From positions 302,655 to 366,654 of the forward strand of contig JAQBNH010000003.1 of the NCBI GenBank assembly GCA_028288705.1: a stretch of 64,000 bases of DNA, written 5' to 3'. Source of the DNA: Ferruginibacter sp. (GTDB lineage Bacteria; Bacteroidota; Bacteroidia; Chitinophagales; Chitinophagaceae). Of this stretch, positions 34,430 to 42,707 are shown piece after piece; within the stretch, counting starts at the first letter, position 1; each line of letters begins with the position of its first letter. The position numbers were made by a program, and so were the translations under genes. Below the pieces are notes generated by a model, which searched no databases, had not been told where the DNA came from, and was given only the letters and a program-made list of their open reading frames with translations.

Positions 34430-35734
34430 ATGAAAAAAAACCTCCTTTTCATTCTATTACTAATTTCCGTCCTGCATTCGTATGCGGCAGCATATCTGCC
34501 AGTAGCATTTGTAGCAACAACGGGGAATGACAAGCTTGCCCGGATAAATTCATCCCTTCATCCTTTTCTAACAATTGATGCCGCACTTGATGCCATTGGC
34601 CTGGATTCGGGCATCATCAGCATCGGGCCGGGCCATTTTAAAAGCCCGCAACGTAGAAAGATCAGTTCAAATACTTATTTTATTGGCAGCGGACAACCGG
34701 TTGTGAATAGCGCCAGTTCTGTTGATGCGATGGGTTTGTTAGCGACTTCATCCCCGACCGCCCTGGAAACGGGGACCATTTTAAATGGAATGTTCTGGAT
34801 TCCCTGGAACGTGAGTAATATTTCCATTCGAGATCTTGGAGTCGATGTTGGCCTGGACTGGTGCAGGAAGTATAATGATGATAAGCCGTCTGAGGCTTTA
34901 CTATTTGCGCAGGATATATCCGCCGGAACTTCGGCAGATCGCGTTCATCGGTTGCAGGATAGTCTCCGCACGGGCATTATTGTAGAAAATGTTACAACAT
35001 TGTGTCGCGACGCGGCCGCTCCTGTTCATGGGATTGTTTTTGAAAATTGTCTCGATCCTTATGTAAACAACATTAAAACATATTTTGGTTTCGCAGGGTT
35101 GGTGATCAAAACTGTCGGAGGCTTTTATTCTAACATTGAAGCGAATGGACACAGCGTGCATGGCATCGTTTTAAAAGATAACGATTACAGTCATTGCCGC
35201 GATGTAAGTATTTCCAATTTTACCATCAGGAGTATCGGTGACTTTGATGGCGATGGGTTTAGCATATCTTCCGGCGCAGATCCTGGTTCTGGAAATGTGG
35301 TGGATTGCAGGATCAGCAATGGTTCTGTGTATCGGGTGAAAGAAGGATTTCATACGATGGGCCCGGGTATACCGTCGGGAATTCGTGTGACTAACATTAA
35401 GTCTGCAGAAAACTCCGGCGATGGATTCAATTGCACGTTGGCCGGATCTTCTCTCTCCTCTTTTATGTCGTTGAAAAACGCCGGTGCCGGCGTTTCGTTC
35501 GTTAATGCTGCAACGGGCAGAAGTGAACTCCTGAACGTCAGCGCGATAAACAATGTGGGTAATGGAATAAATCTCATCGCTGGATATCCCGGCACGATCA
35601 ACTTCCTGAACATCCTCTCGTTTTACAACAAAGCGTTTGGATTAAAGGCTGAAGGGCCGCAGATAAAAGGCATTGGTGCAGATATTAGGTTAAATGGCAA
35701 CAATAACGTTGATTCCATGATATTAAAAAGATAG
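34430..35734 (+). CDS. Secreted right-handed beta-helix protein
   Basis: A 434-residue exported protein. Signal peptide 1-19 (LLFILLLISVLHSYAAA). Beta-helix-type repeats of 20-25 residues run from about 90 to 420 (VSNISIRDLGVDVGLDW, GIVFENCLDPYVNNIKTYFG, DVSISNFTIRSIGDFDGDGFS, GNVVDCRISNGSVYRVKEG, ATGRSELLNVSAINNVGNG). The fold is that of pectate lyases and phage tailspikes. No clear lyase Asp/Arg triad is visible, so I call only the fold. Monocistronic; its end overlaps the convergent VanZ-like gene by 12 nt. Confidence 0.7.
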   Translation: MKKNLLFILLLISVLHSYAAAYLPVAFVATTGNDKLARINSSLHPFLTIDAALDAIGLDSGIISIGPGHFKSPQRRKISSNTYFIGSGQPVVNSASSVDAMGLLATSSPTALETGTILNGMFWIPWNVSNISIRDLGVDVGLDWCRKYNDDKPSEALLFAQDISAGTSADRVHRLQDSLRTGIIVENVTTLCRDAAAPVHGIVFENCLDPYVNNIKTYFGFAGLVIKTVGGFYSNIEANGHSVHGIVLKDNDYSHCRDVSISNFTIRSIGDFDGDGFSISSGADPGSGNVVDCRISNGSVYRVKEGFHTMGPGIPSGIRVTNIKSAENSGDGFNCTLAGSSLSSFMSLKNAGAGVSFVNAATGRSELLNVSAINNVGNGINLIAGYPGTINFLNILSFYNKAFGLKAEGPQIKGIGADIRLNGNNNVDSMILKR

Positions 35735-36055
35735 CCAGGCGATCAGGATCCCGATCGATCCCCCGATAAAGCCTGCGATAGCATCCATCATTTCGTAATG
35801 GCCTTTTCCTGTTAGCAGTGAAAACAATTCAAAACCGTAACATAAGGCCGCAAGCGCAACCAGCGAAAAACCAAGGGACGTTGATGGTTGCCAACGCAGG
35901 AATATCGCGGGTGCGGCATACAGGAAAACGCCGAGTGGCATTCCAACATAAAAGTGCCGCCATTTATCATGTTCCCATTTCTTCAAGCTGTGAGGTTTGA
36001 TGCAAGATACAACGCTTCGGCTACCGGTGACCGTTCGTTGATTTGACCGTTGCAT
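35723..36055 (-). CDS. Small VanZ-like / hypothetical integral membrane protein
   Basis: A protein of 110 residues as drawn from ATG 36055. A more likely start may be TTG at 35986, which gives a typical opening (MKKWEHDKWRHFYVGMP) and 87 residues. Three transmembrane helices are evident (LGVFLYAAPAIFL, LGFSLVALAALCYGFEL, MMDAIAGFIGGSIGILIAWL). The DKWRHF and GxYExMDAIAGFxGG motifs resemble the VanZ/YfiM-type small membrane family, of unknown function in Bacteroidota. Overlaps the convergent beta-helix gene by 12 nt and is divergent from the TPR gene with only 40 bp between. Confidence 0.6.
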   Translation of the reverse strand: MQRSNQRTVTGSRSVVSCIKPHSLKKWEHDKWRHFYVGMPLGVFLYAAPAIFLRWQPSTSLGFSLVALAALCYGFELFSLLTGKGHYEMMDAIAGFIGGSIGILIAWLSF

Positions 36056-36095
36056 TTACGAGATCTGTTTTGTACATTTCATATCAACTAAAAAT

Positions 36096-37898
36096 ATGAT
36101 GTACCGTTTTCTCCTCGCCTTTTTTTGTTTAACGGGCTTTGCTGCAACCAGTCAACCGTTGGCGCGGATCGAAACTATGAAACAACAAATCAACCACGCA
36201 AACAATAGCCGCGAGAAAATACTGGCAACGATCAAATTGGCAGAATATTATTCTGTCTTCCTCCTGGAACAACCGGCAGACAGTCTTTTACAGGAAGCAT
36301 TCGCTCTCACGGATATTTCGGGAGACAAAGAATATTTGCTGGAAGAATTATTCAAACGCAATATTTTCAGTCCGCGCAACTGGACGTCCACCAAGGAATC
36401 TAAACAAGTGGCGGCACTGCTCGACAAAGCGCGGATCTATGCAGAAGACCTGAAGCGACCAGATCTTGTTACTAATTGTTACATCCGCCTGGCGGGAATT
36501 TGCCGGAAAACAGGGCAAAAGGAAAATGCGCTGAAAAACATAACGATGGCGCTGACATCGATCGGTGCGGAAGACCTGGACTCGATGCGTGTGCCCGTTT
36601 ACCTCGAACTCGGGGAATATTATTTATCGAAGGATGAAGCGGTACAATGCTACCAGAACTATAACATTGCTTTCCGTCTGGCTTACCAGCAAAAAAATAT
36701 TGCCCAGCAGTCTGATGTGTATCATCATTACGCCGAATTATATCGGAAATTTGGGGATACCTCGAAAGCAATTACAATGCTGCGGACGAGTCATGACCTA
36801 AATAAATCGCATAATAACCTGGATGGGTTGTTCAAAGATTATATAGACCTGGCGCGGGTTACAGACCGTAAAGATTATATAGATCTCGCTTATGACGTGG
36901 CGCAAAAGTTGCAATCTGATCGCTATACGTTACAGGCAAAGCGTTTGATGTTCATCTGGTACATGGTGAAAGGTAACAACAGCAAAGTCACGTTAAATTA
37001 CCTCTACAATAATTTAGACGTGATGCAATCGTTCCAAAATAAAGGAACTGCTTATTTCCAGTGGCAGGTCGGCCTTATTTATCACTACGTCCAAAATTAC
37101 GATTCCGCTATTTATTATTTCAGACTGGCAGAAGACGAATTGACGCGTAATTATGATGCATCAATGCAGGCCTCTGTTTATTCATCTATGGGCGCGTCAT
37201 TTGCTGGAAACAAAAATTGGCCTGAGGCGAAAAATTATTATGGTAAGGCCTTTCAATTGATGAGCATATCCGATAATTATAATCCATCGGGAATAGATAC
37301 GATTGGTAAACATTTGGCCGGAATTTACGCGCATGAAAATAATTTTGAAAACGCATACAGTTATTACCGGCAAAGCGACTCCGCAAAGGGAATATTAGAA
37401 AAAAGCATGGCGCTGGATAAGGTGATATTATTGGGTATCGACCGTGAAAATAAGAAACGTGAATCTGACTTAAATGACCTGCAGGAAAAACGGGATCGAA
37501 AGTACGGCTTACAAATCATGAGCATCACCATCGCGATCGCATTAATATTTACTGGAATGCTCTTCGCCGGTATGTTCGCAGTGTCTAAAACAACGATCAA
37601 GCTATTTGGCTATTTCGCTTTTATTTCGTTGTTTGAATTTATCGTGCTGCTAATCGACCATCCAATCGTTGCCATTGCTAATGGTGAACCAGTGAAGATC
37701 TGGGGCATCAAAATTTTCCTGATAGCCCTGCTGGTACCGATCCAGCATTTTATGGAGCACGGTCTGATCAAATTCCTCCAGAGCCGCAAATTACTGGAAG
37801 CGCGCCAAAACTTTTCCTTTAAAAAATGGTTGGTACGAATGCGCAAACCGCGTGCGCAACAGAATGATAATCTGGAAGAAGATACCGCGGTGTTATAA
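36096..37898 (+). CDS. TPR-repeat protein with C-terminal transmembrane domain
   Basis: A 600-residue protein. An N-terminal signal peptide (FLLAFFCLTGFAATS) is followed by about nine or ten degenerate tetratricopeptide repeats (residues 25-430, e.g. TNCYIRLAGICRKTGQKENALK and YGKAFQLMSISDNY). A helical linker leads to three or so transmembrane helices (about 465-560: LQIMSITIAIALIFTGMLFA, LFGYFAFISLFEFIVLLIDH, IWGIKIFLIALLVPIQHFM). The cytoplasmic tail is short (~40 residues) and basic. Bacteroidota TPR sensor kinases have this layout, but the kinase or DNA-binding output domain is absent here. Overlaps the convergent trio gene by 6 nt. Confidence 0.7.
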   Translation: MMYRFLLAFFCLTGFAATSQPLARIETMKQQINHANNSREKILATIKLAEYYSVFLLEQPADSLLQEAFALTDISGDKEYLLEELFKRNIFSPRNWTSTKESKQVAALLDKARIYAEDLKRPDLVTNCYIRLAGICRKTGQKENALKNITMALTSIGAEDLDSMRVPVYLELGEYYLSKDEAVQCYQNYNIAFRLAYQQKNIAQQSDVYHHYAELYRKFGDTSKAITMLRTSHDLNKSHNNLDGLFKDYIDLARVTDRKDYIDLAYDVAQKLQSDRYTLQAKRLMFIWYMVKGNNSKVTLNYLYNNLDVMQSFQNKGTAYFQWQVGLIYHYVQNYDSAIYYFRLAEDELTRNYDASMQASVYSSMGASFAGNKNWPEAKNYYGKAFQLMSISDNYNPSGIDTIGKHLAGIYAHENNFENAYSYYRQSDSAKGILEKSMALDKVILLGIDRENKKRESDLNDLQEKRDRKYGLQIMSITIAIALIFTGMLFAGMFAVSKTTIKLFGYFAFISLFEFIVLLIDHPIVAIANGEPVKIWGIKIFLIALLVPIQHFMEHGLIKFLQSRKLLEARQNFSFKKWLVRMRKPRAQQNDNLEEDTAVL

Positions 37899-38360
37899 TC
37901 TTCCCTTTATCTTAGTCTTCGGTTTCTTCTTTTTACCAACGATATCACACGGGTATGGCGGTGGACAAATTGTATAAACATCATAATAAGTTTTGACGCC
38001 GTTTGCGTCTTTTGCTTCGAGAAGAAGGGTGTAGTAATATTGAATCTGATCTTCTAAATCGGTGGAAGGATAAGGTTCTATCAATCTCAATTTGTAATAA
38101 CGAAAAATATCCTTATCTGTAACAAATGCCGCTTCAATAGATTTCACATTACTTTTGCCATACTTTCTATTTATCTGATCTACGAGTCCCGATGTGTCTT
38201 TAAATTCCTGAGGCTTTTCATGATAGCTTTGAGAAACAAGACTAATTCTCAAAATTGCTGATTTTTTATCAACAATATAATCGTCAATATTTTGGCTTTG
38301 CTGTGAAATACCTGCAAAAAAAAGCAAAATACAGGAGGTCGTTAATAACATAGTTTTCAT
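37893..38360 (-). CDS. Member 1 of the CPPPxxC exported family (orphan trio)
   Basis: A 155-residue exported protein with a signal peptide (LLTTSCILLFFAGIS). Shares with the next two genes a segment with VTDKDIFRYYKLR, then a YYYTLLLEAKD strand, and the C-terminal Cys pair in TICPPPYPCDI, after which a Lys-rich tail (GKKKKPKTKIKGRL) is added. It lacks the internal Cys-containing loop (CxPxGTC) found in the other two. I do not recognise the family. Last gene of a three-gene tandem array read right to left; its TTA stop forms a TTATAA palindrome with the stop of the convergent TPR gene. Confidence 0.65.
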   Translation of the reverse strand: MKTMLLTTSCILLFFAGISQQSQNIDDYIVDKKSAILRISLVSQSYHEKPQEFKDTSGLVDQINRKYGKSNVKSIEAAFVTDKDIFRYYKLRLIEPYPSTDLEDQIQYYYTLLLEAKDANGVKTYYDVYTICPPPYPCDIVGKKKKPKTKIKGRL

Positions 38361-38386
38361 AAAAAAAAATTATAGAAGTTTACGAA

Positions 38387-38845
38387 TTATTCCACCTTGC
38401 TCACACAATCCGAGGGTGGCGGACAAAGCGTAAACAAATCAAAATAGCGGGCTCTCCCGGTTTCATCTTCTACACGGATGATATAGGTGTAATAATGCTT
38501 TACGCTTTCTACTTCCGCTGCTGCTACAGGTTTATTTAAATGCCGTTTTTCGTAATAAAGATTAACATCGTCATTCGTAGCAAAACCCGCTTTCAGTAAA
38601 ACTCCATCCGAACCAAAGTTTGCCAGGAGCTGGTCACGCAATTTGCCCGGATCCCGTACTGACGGCACACGGTCGCATGTGCCAGGCGGTGTGCACATAT
38701 TTTTTAGTGCAAACGTAATCCTGGCTTTGGCAATTTCGGGGTGAATTTCAAATGCCAGGTATTCCTTTTGCGCTTCTACTTCCAACACGAAACAGACACA
38801 GAAAATCCCAAGAAAGCAGGCGATCAGCAAATTTTTCATCTTCAT
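38387..38845 (-). CDS. Member 2 of the CPPPxxC exported family (orphan trio)
   Basis: A 152-residue exported protein: signal peptide (LLIACFLGIFCVCFVLEVEAQ), then a helix (AFEIHPEIAKARITFALKN), a loop with two Cys (MCTPPGTCDRVPSVRDP), the segment GVLLKAGFATNDDVNLYYEK, and the strand pair VKHYYTYIIRVEDE and RARYFDLFTL leading to CPPPSDC at the C-terminus. It aligns along its whole length with the gene upstream (38871-39326): CxPxGTC, GFATx(2)DVxxYY, ESVKHYxTYI and CPPPxxC are shared. Two Cys pairs suggest disulfides in the periplasm. Sits 25 bp downstream of member 3 and 26 bp upstream of member 1. Confidence 0.65.
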   Translation of the reverse strand: MKMKNLLIACFLGIFCVCFVLEVEAQKEYLAFEIHPEIAKARITFALKNMCTPPGTCDRVPSVRDPGKLRDQLLANFGSDGVLLKAGFATNDDVNLYYEKRHLNKPVAAAEVESVKHYYTYIIRVEDETGRARYFDLFTLCPPPSDCVSKVE

Positions 38846-38870
38846 TATTTTTCATGTGATAAGATGGTGA

Positions 38871-39326
38871 CTATTCTCCGGGAATCCTGCGGATACAGGG
38901 ATCCGGCGGCGGACAGAGATAGAGATAATCATAGTAATAGGTATCCTTCGCTGTTTGCACTTTTAAAATATAGGTTAAATAGTGCTTTACACTTTCAGCA
39001 TCTACAGCGGGTTGTGGAAGTCCGCGAAGCTGGTAATAATTAGCCACATCCGTATCCGTAGCAAATCCTGCAAGAATGAGTATTCCGGCATAACCGTATG
39101 TTGCGGAGATCTTCGGCCTGATTCCCTGGGGATCCGTAACAGATGGAAGAAGGATACAGGTTCCCTGCGGGCTGCAGCGATCCTGTTCATAATACCTGAT
39201 CCGTTCAAGCGCGTCTGCTGCTTTGATCTGGAACTTTGCAATATCAACATTCATCGTGCGGGGAACAACGGTGGCACAACCGATAAGTAATGTTATCAAA
39301 AAAACCGGCCAGGTATTTTTTTTCAT
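38871..39326 (-). CDS. Member 3 of the CPPPxxC exported family (orphan trio), lipoprotein-like
   Basis: A 151-residue exported protein. Start at ATG 39326 (MKKNTWPVFLITLLIGCATV), giving a signal with a probable lipidated Cys at 17; the longer open frame to 39500 adds a leader with no protein character. Mature part: FQIKAADALERIRYYEQ, the Cys loop DRCSPQGTCILLPSVTDP, AGILILAGFATDTDVANYY, DAESVKHYLTYILKVQT, and YLCPPPDPCIRR. First gene of the trio, 185 bp from pepD which is divergent. Lipid anchoring of only this member is a possible difference between the paralogues. Confidence 0.65.
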   Translation of the reverse strand: MKKNTWPVFLITLLIGCATVVPRTMNVDIAKFQIKAADALERIRYYEQDRCSPQGTCILLPSVTDPQGIRPKISATYGYAGILILAGFATDTDVANYYQLRGLPQPAVDAESVKHYLTYILKVQTAKDTYYYDYLYLCPPPDPCIRRIPGE

Positions 39327-39511
39327 GCTGAGCATTTTTAAGATGAAAATATATGGCGGCGAGGAAAGAAGGTTCTTCGTAAGATGGAACTTGGGCAGGA
39401 GTTGATAAATAAATCTAATAATTAAAAAATGAAAAATGAAATGTTTTGCATGAATCTTTTCCCGAGAAAAATTAAGCCATAGAATTTTGCTTAATTTCAT
39501 CGCTCAAATTA

Positions 39512-40978
39512 ATGACGATGACAGACCAACTCTCCCAACTACAGCCAGCGCAGCTTTGGCGGCACTTTGAAGCTTTGAACGCGGTCCCAAGAGCTTCGAA
39601 AAAAGAAGCGCGCGTGATCGAATTCATCAGGAATTTTGCAGAAGATCTTCGTTTACCCTGCTCCGTAGATGACGCAGGCAATGTGCTGGTTAAAAAGCCT
39701 GCCACTGCAGGTATGGAGCACCGGGAGACGATCGTTTTACAAAGTCACCTCGATATGGTTCATCAGAAGAACGCCGACACCGCATTTGACTTCTCTACGC
39801 AGGGTATCAGCATGTTTGTTGAGGGAGACTGGGTGAAGGCAACAGGCACAACGCTTGGTGCTGATAATGGCATCGGGGTGGCGAGCATTATGACTGTTCT
39901 GGAATCTACGGATATTCCGCACCCCGCCATTGAAGCATTATTTACGATAGATGAAGAAACAGGAATGACCGGCGCGCTTTCTTTCAAAGGGGACCTGTTG
40001 AGCGCCGGGATATTATTAAACCTCGATACGGAAGAAGACAATGAATTAACGATCGGTTGTGCGGGCGGTATTGATGTAACGGCAAGTGGAACTTATACAG
40101 CCATCGTTTCAGAAAATGAACTCAAATGCACGATAGCCCTGAAAGGCTTGACGGGCGGGCATTCCGGGGTTGACATTCATAAAGGTCGTGCAAATGCCAA
40201 TAAACTTCTGACAAGAATATTGCTCCATGTCGCAAAAGAATTTTCTGCAGACCTCATTGCATTTGATGGCGGAAGCCTGCGTAATGCGATCCCACGCGAA
40301 GCTGTTGCCGAATTAATGATCAGGGTATCTGACGAAGAGAACCTTCGCGCATCCGTCAAGTCACTGGAAATGGTTTTGAAATCGGAATATGGTTTTACCG
40401 ATCCGCAGTTGAATGTAGCATTCGAAACGTCGGCTGATAAGGAAATGGTTATGCCGAAAGCCCATCAGGCGGCATTATTGCGCGTATTGCACACCTGCCC
40501 CAACGGCATCCACCGCATGAGCCCGGATATTGACGGCCTTGTGCAAAGTTCCAATAACATCGCACGCGTGATGATAAAAAATGGTGAATGGTCTGTTCAA
40601 TGCCTCACAAGAAGTTCGGTTGATTCCGAAAAAATGGATCTCGCAGCGGCGATCGGGAGTGCATTTGAACTCGCCAACGGAACGATAAGCGTGGGTGGCG
40701 TTTACCCGGGCTGGACACCAAGGCCTGAAGCCCCGATCGTTCAGCTCATGAGCGATCTCTATAAAGAATTATTTAACGAACCCGCACATGTTAATGCGGT
40801 GCATGCCGGGTTGGAATGCGGTATTCTTGGCACTCATTATCCAGATATGCAAATGATATCTTTCGGACCAAACATTTATGGAGCCCACTCCCCGGATGAA
40901 AAAGTTCAAATCAGTTCGGTACAAAAATTCTGGAAATTCTTTTTACAAACATTGAAGCGAATACCGGAGAAAAAATAA
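39512..40978 (+). CDS. pepD: Aminoacyl-histidine dipeptidase (PepD-like)
   Basis: A 488-residue cytoplasmic dinuclear zinc peptidase of the M20 family that hydrolyses Xaa-His dipeptides (such as beta-Ala-His). Motifs: LQSHLDMVHQ with the first zinc His and Asp, the TLGADNGIGVAS motif with the bridging Asp, DEETGMTGAL with the catalytic Glu, LNLDTEEDNELTIGCAG, and the dimerisation lid with GGHSGVDIHKGRANANK (family hallmark). The C-terminal His-containing motif is GAHSPDEKV. Length matches PepD (~485). First gene of a plus-strand group with the thioredoxin-like gene 5 nt away. It could supply histidine to the hut pathway nearby. Confidence 0.94.
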   Translation: MTMTDQLSQLQPAQLWRHFEALNAVPRASKKEARVIEFIRNFAEDLRLPCSVDDAGNVLVKKPATAGMEHRETIVLQSHLDMVHQKNADTAFDFSTQGISMFVEGDWVKATGTTLGADNGIGVASIMTVLESTDIPHPAIEALFTIDEETGMTGALSFKGDLLSAGILLNLDTEEDNELTIGCAGGIDVTASGTYTAIVSENELKCTIALKGLTGGHSGVDIHKGRANANKLLTRILLHVAKEFSADLIAFDGGSLRNAIPREAVAELMIRVSDEENLRASVKSLEMVLKSEYGFTDPQLNVAFETSADKEMVMPKAHQAALLRVLHTCPNGIHRMSPDIDGLVQSSNNIARVMIKNGEWSVQCLTRSSVDSEKMDLAAAIGSAFELANGTISVGGVYPGWTPRPEAPIVQLMSDLYKELFNEPAHVNAVHAGLECGILGTHYPDMQMISFGPNIYGAHSPDEKVQISSVQKFWKFFLQTLKRIPEKK

Positions 40979-40983
40979 GCGGC

Positions 40984-41556
40984 ATGATCAAACAAACTAT
41001 TCTTATTTTTTTATGCATACCCCTGCTGATTTGTTGTAACGAGCGGGATAAAAAGCAGGCAACAACACATCTATCTTCATTAGAAAAAAATATTGGCGAA
41101 CCCTTCACGATGCGCGATATCCGCGATAGCAGTGGATTACCTGTTACCATAGATTTCACGGGCAGCAGGATGACCATCATCGATTTCTGGTTCAGCACCT
41201 GCCCTACCTGTATTGAAGAAATGCGGCAGTTTCCCGAATTATTGAAAGGAAAAGAATCAAAGCTAAAGATCATCAGTATTTCTATTAACCGCTTTCAACT
41301 CTGGAAACAGATTTTTAAAGCGCCAGGATCAAGGTTCGACTTTTTGCAGCCGAAACTGGCCAATTGGGCCCATTATAATATTTCTATCCCTGCTGATGAT
41401 CAATTAAAAAATGATATCTCGATCAGCCGGCAACAGGAACTTGTAAAACAATACGACCTCGCATTTTTTCCAGCGTACTTTGTCGTTGATCCGAAGGGAA
41501 TAATTGTGGCAAGGCCTGCTTCTGCGGTCGCATACATCAAAGCGCTGAATCTCTAA
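40984..41556 (+). CDS. TlpA/ResA-type thioredoxin-fold lipoprotein
   Basis: A 190-residue lipoprotein with a signal (FLCIPLLICC, Cys17 or 18 lipidated) and a thioredoxin-fold domain carrying the redox motif C73-P-T-C76 in WFSTCPTCIEEM. IIDFWFSTCPTC and the cis-Pro region LAFFPAYFVVDPKGIIV are typical of TlpA/ResA proteins, which reduce or oxidise disulfides in the periplasm. About 40 residues between the lipid site and the fold are a linker. Five nt downstream of pepD, so probably co-transcribed. The partner protein is unknown; it may serve the disulfide-containing proteins of the cell. Confidence 0.88.
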   Translation: MIKQTILIFLCIPLLICCNERDKKQATTHLSSLEKNIGEPFTMRDIRDSSGLPVTIDFTGSRMTIIDFWFSTCPTCIEEMRQFPELLKGKESKLKIISISINRFQLWKQIFKAPGSRFDFLQPKLANWAHYNISIPADDQLKNDISISRQQELVKQYDLAFFPAYFVVDPKGIIVARPASAVAYIKALNL

Positions 41557-41575
41557 GGGTTGTAAACTACATCTT

Positions 41576-41911
41576 ATGTTGTCTATTCCTGACTTTCAAA
41601 AAATTGTTCACGAACTTCCTGATATAACGGAAGGTCCGCACCAGCAAAACCTCGCATACCGCGTGAACAAAAAAATATTCGCCACGCTGAATGCCGGCGA
41701 GCATCGCGCCTGTGTGAAACTCTCAGCTGTAGACCAGGATGTTTTTTGCCTTTTTGACAAAACAGTGATCTACCCTGTGCCCAACAAATGGGGCATTCAT
41801 GGCTGGACGCTGATCAATTTAAAAAAAGTTAAAAAAGCTATGCTGATGGACGCACTCAGGGCGGCATATGACCTTGCCTCAGGCAATAAGGAGACTTCTA
41901 AAACTGGTTAA
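41576..41911 (+). CDS. MmcQ/YjbR family DNA-binding-like protein
   Basis: A 111-residue cytoplasmic protein of the MmcQ/YjbR family (double-wing fold). Features: the opening LSIPDFQKIVHELPDITEGPH, the core strand YRVNKKIFATLNAGEHRACVK, and WGIHGWTLINLKKVKKAML with the C-terminal helix ALRAAYDLAS. Family members are commonly annotated as DNA-binding but evidence is thin, so the role is open. It is 19 nt after the thioredoxin-like gene and 30 nt before the second Nei-like gene, probably in the same transcript. Confidence 0.88.
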   Translation: MLSIPDFQKIVHELPDITEGPHQQNLAYRVNKKIFATLNAGEHRACVKLSAVDQDVFCLFDKTVIYPVPNKWGIHGWTLINLKKVKKAMLMDALRAAYDLASGNKETSKTG

Positions 41912-41941
41912 GAATTTGTACCTGATTGGATAAACATTTTT

Positions 41942-42676
41942 ATGCCAGAAGGACCGAGCCTATTCATTATCCGGGGACAATTAAAGCCCTTTGTCGGAAA
42001 GAAAATTGTTCGTGCAACCGGGAACGCAAAAATCGACATGGATGCCCTGCAGGGGGCCAAAATACTTGATATAAAAACCTGGGGTAAACAATTGTTTTTT
42101 ATTTTAAAAAAACAAACGGTGCGGATTCACTTCATGATGTTTGGCTCGTTCAGCATCGACGAACAAACAAAACCGGACAGGCAGCTGCGACTTCATCTCG
42201 CCTTTAAACAACATTCCTTATTTTTTTACACTTGCTCTGTCCGGCTGGTAGAAGATCCAACAGAAAGTTATGATTGGGAAGCTGATGTGATGAATGAAAA
42301 CTGGAACCCGGTTGCCGCCCGAAAAAAACTGAAAGCTGTTCCCTCGATGATGGTTTGTGATGCGTTATTGGACCAATCCATATTTTCCGGGGTCGGGAAT
42401 ATTATCAAGAACGAAGTGCTCTACCGGATCAAACTTCACCCCCAAGCAATTATTGGCCATCTCCCGGCGCGAATACTCACGTCTCTGATCAAAGAAGCCC
42501 GCAATTACTCCTTCGACTTTCTCGAATGGAAGAAGGCATTCGTGTTAAGAAAACACTGGCTTGCGCATACGAAAAAAACCTGCCATCGCTGCGATCTGCC
42601 GTTCACAAAAGCCTATTGCGGGAAAACGAAAAGGCGTAGCTTTTTTTGCGAAAATTGTCAAATGAAATTCGAATAA
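41942..42676 (+). CDS. Fpg/Nei-family DNA glycosylase, paralogue 2
   Basis: A 244-residue base-excision glycosylase/AP lyase. N-terminus MPEGPSLF with the catalytic Pro2-Glu3; IFSGVGNIIKNEVLYRIKLHP (helix-two-turn-helix) and a canonical four-Cys finger: CHRC and CENC in RRSFFCENCQMKFE. Same length as the paralogue at 22768-23502 and similar throughout, but that one lacks a finger Cys. Substrate is likely oxidised pyrimidines or related lesions, by family. Last gene of the pepD group; a repair gene in an otherwise peptide-catabolic group is unexplained. Confidence 0.9.
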   Translation: MPEGPSLFIIRGQLKPFVGKKIVRATGNAKIDMDALQGAKILDIKTWGKQLFFILKKQTVRIHFMMFGSFSIDEQTKPDRQLRLHLAFKQHSLFFYTCSVRLVEDPTESYDWEADVMNENWNPVAARKKLKAVPSMMVCDALLDQSIFSGVGNIIKNEVLYRIKLHPQAIIGHLPARILTSLIKEARNYSFDFLEWKKAFVLRKHWLAHTKKTCHRCDLPFTKAYCGKTKRRSFFCENCQMKFE

Positions 42677-42707
42677 CTTTCAACCACTGTAAACCTCCAC
42701 GAAAAGT

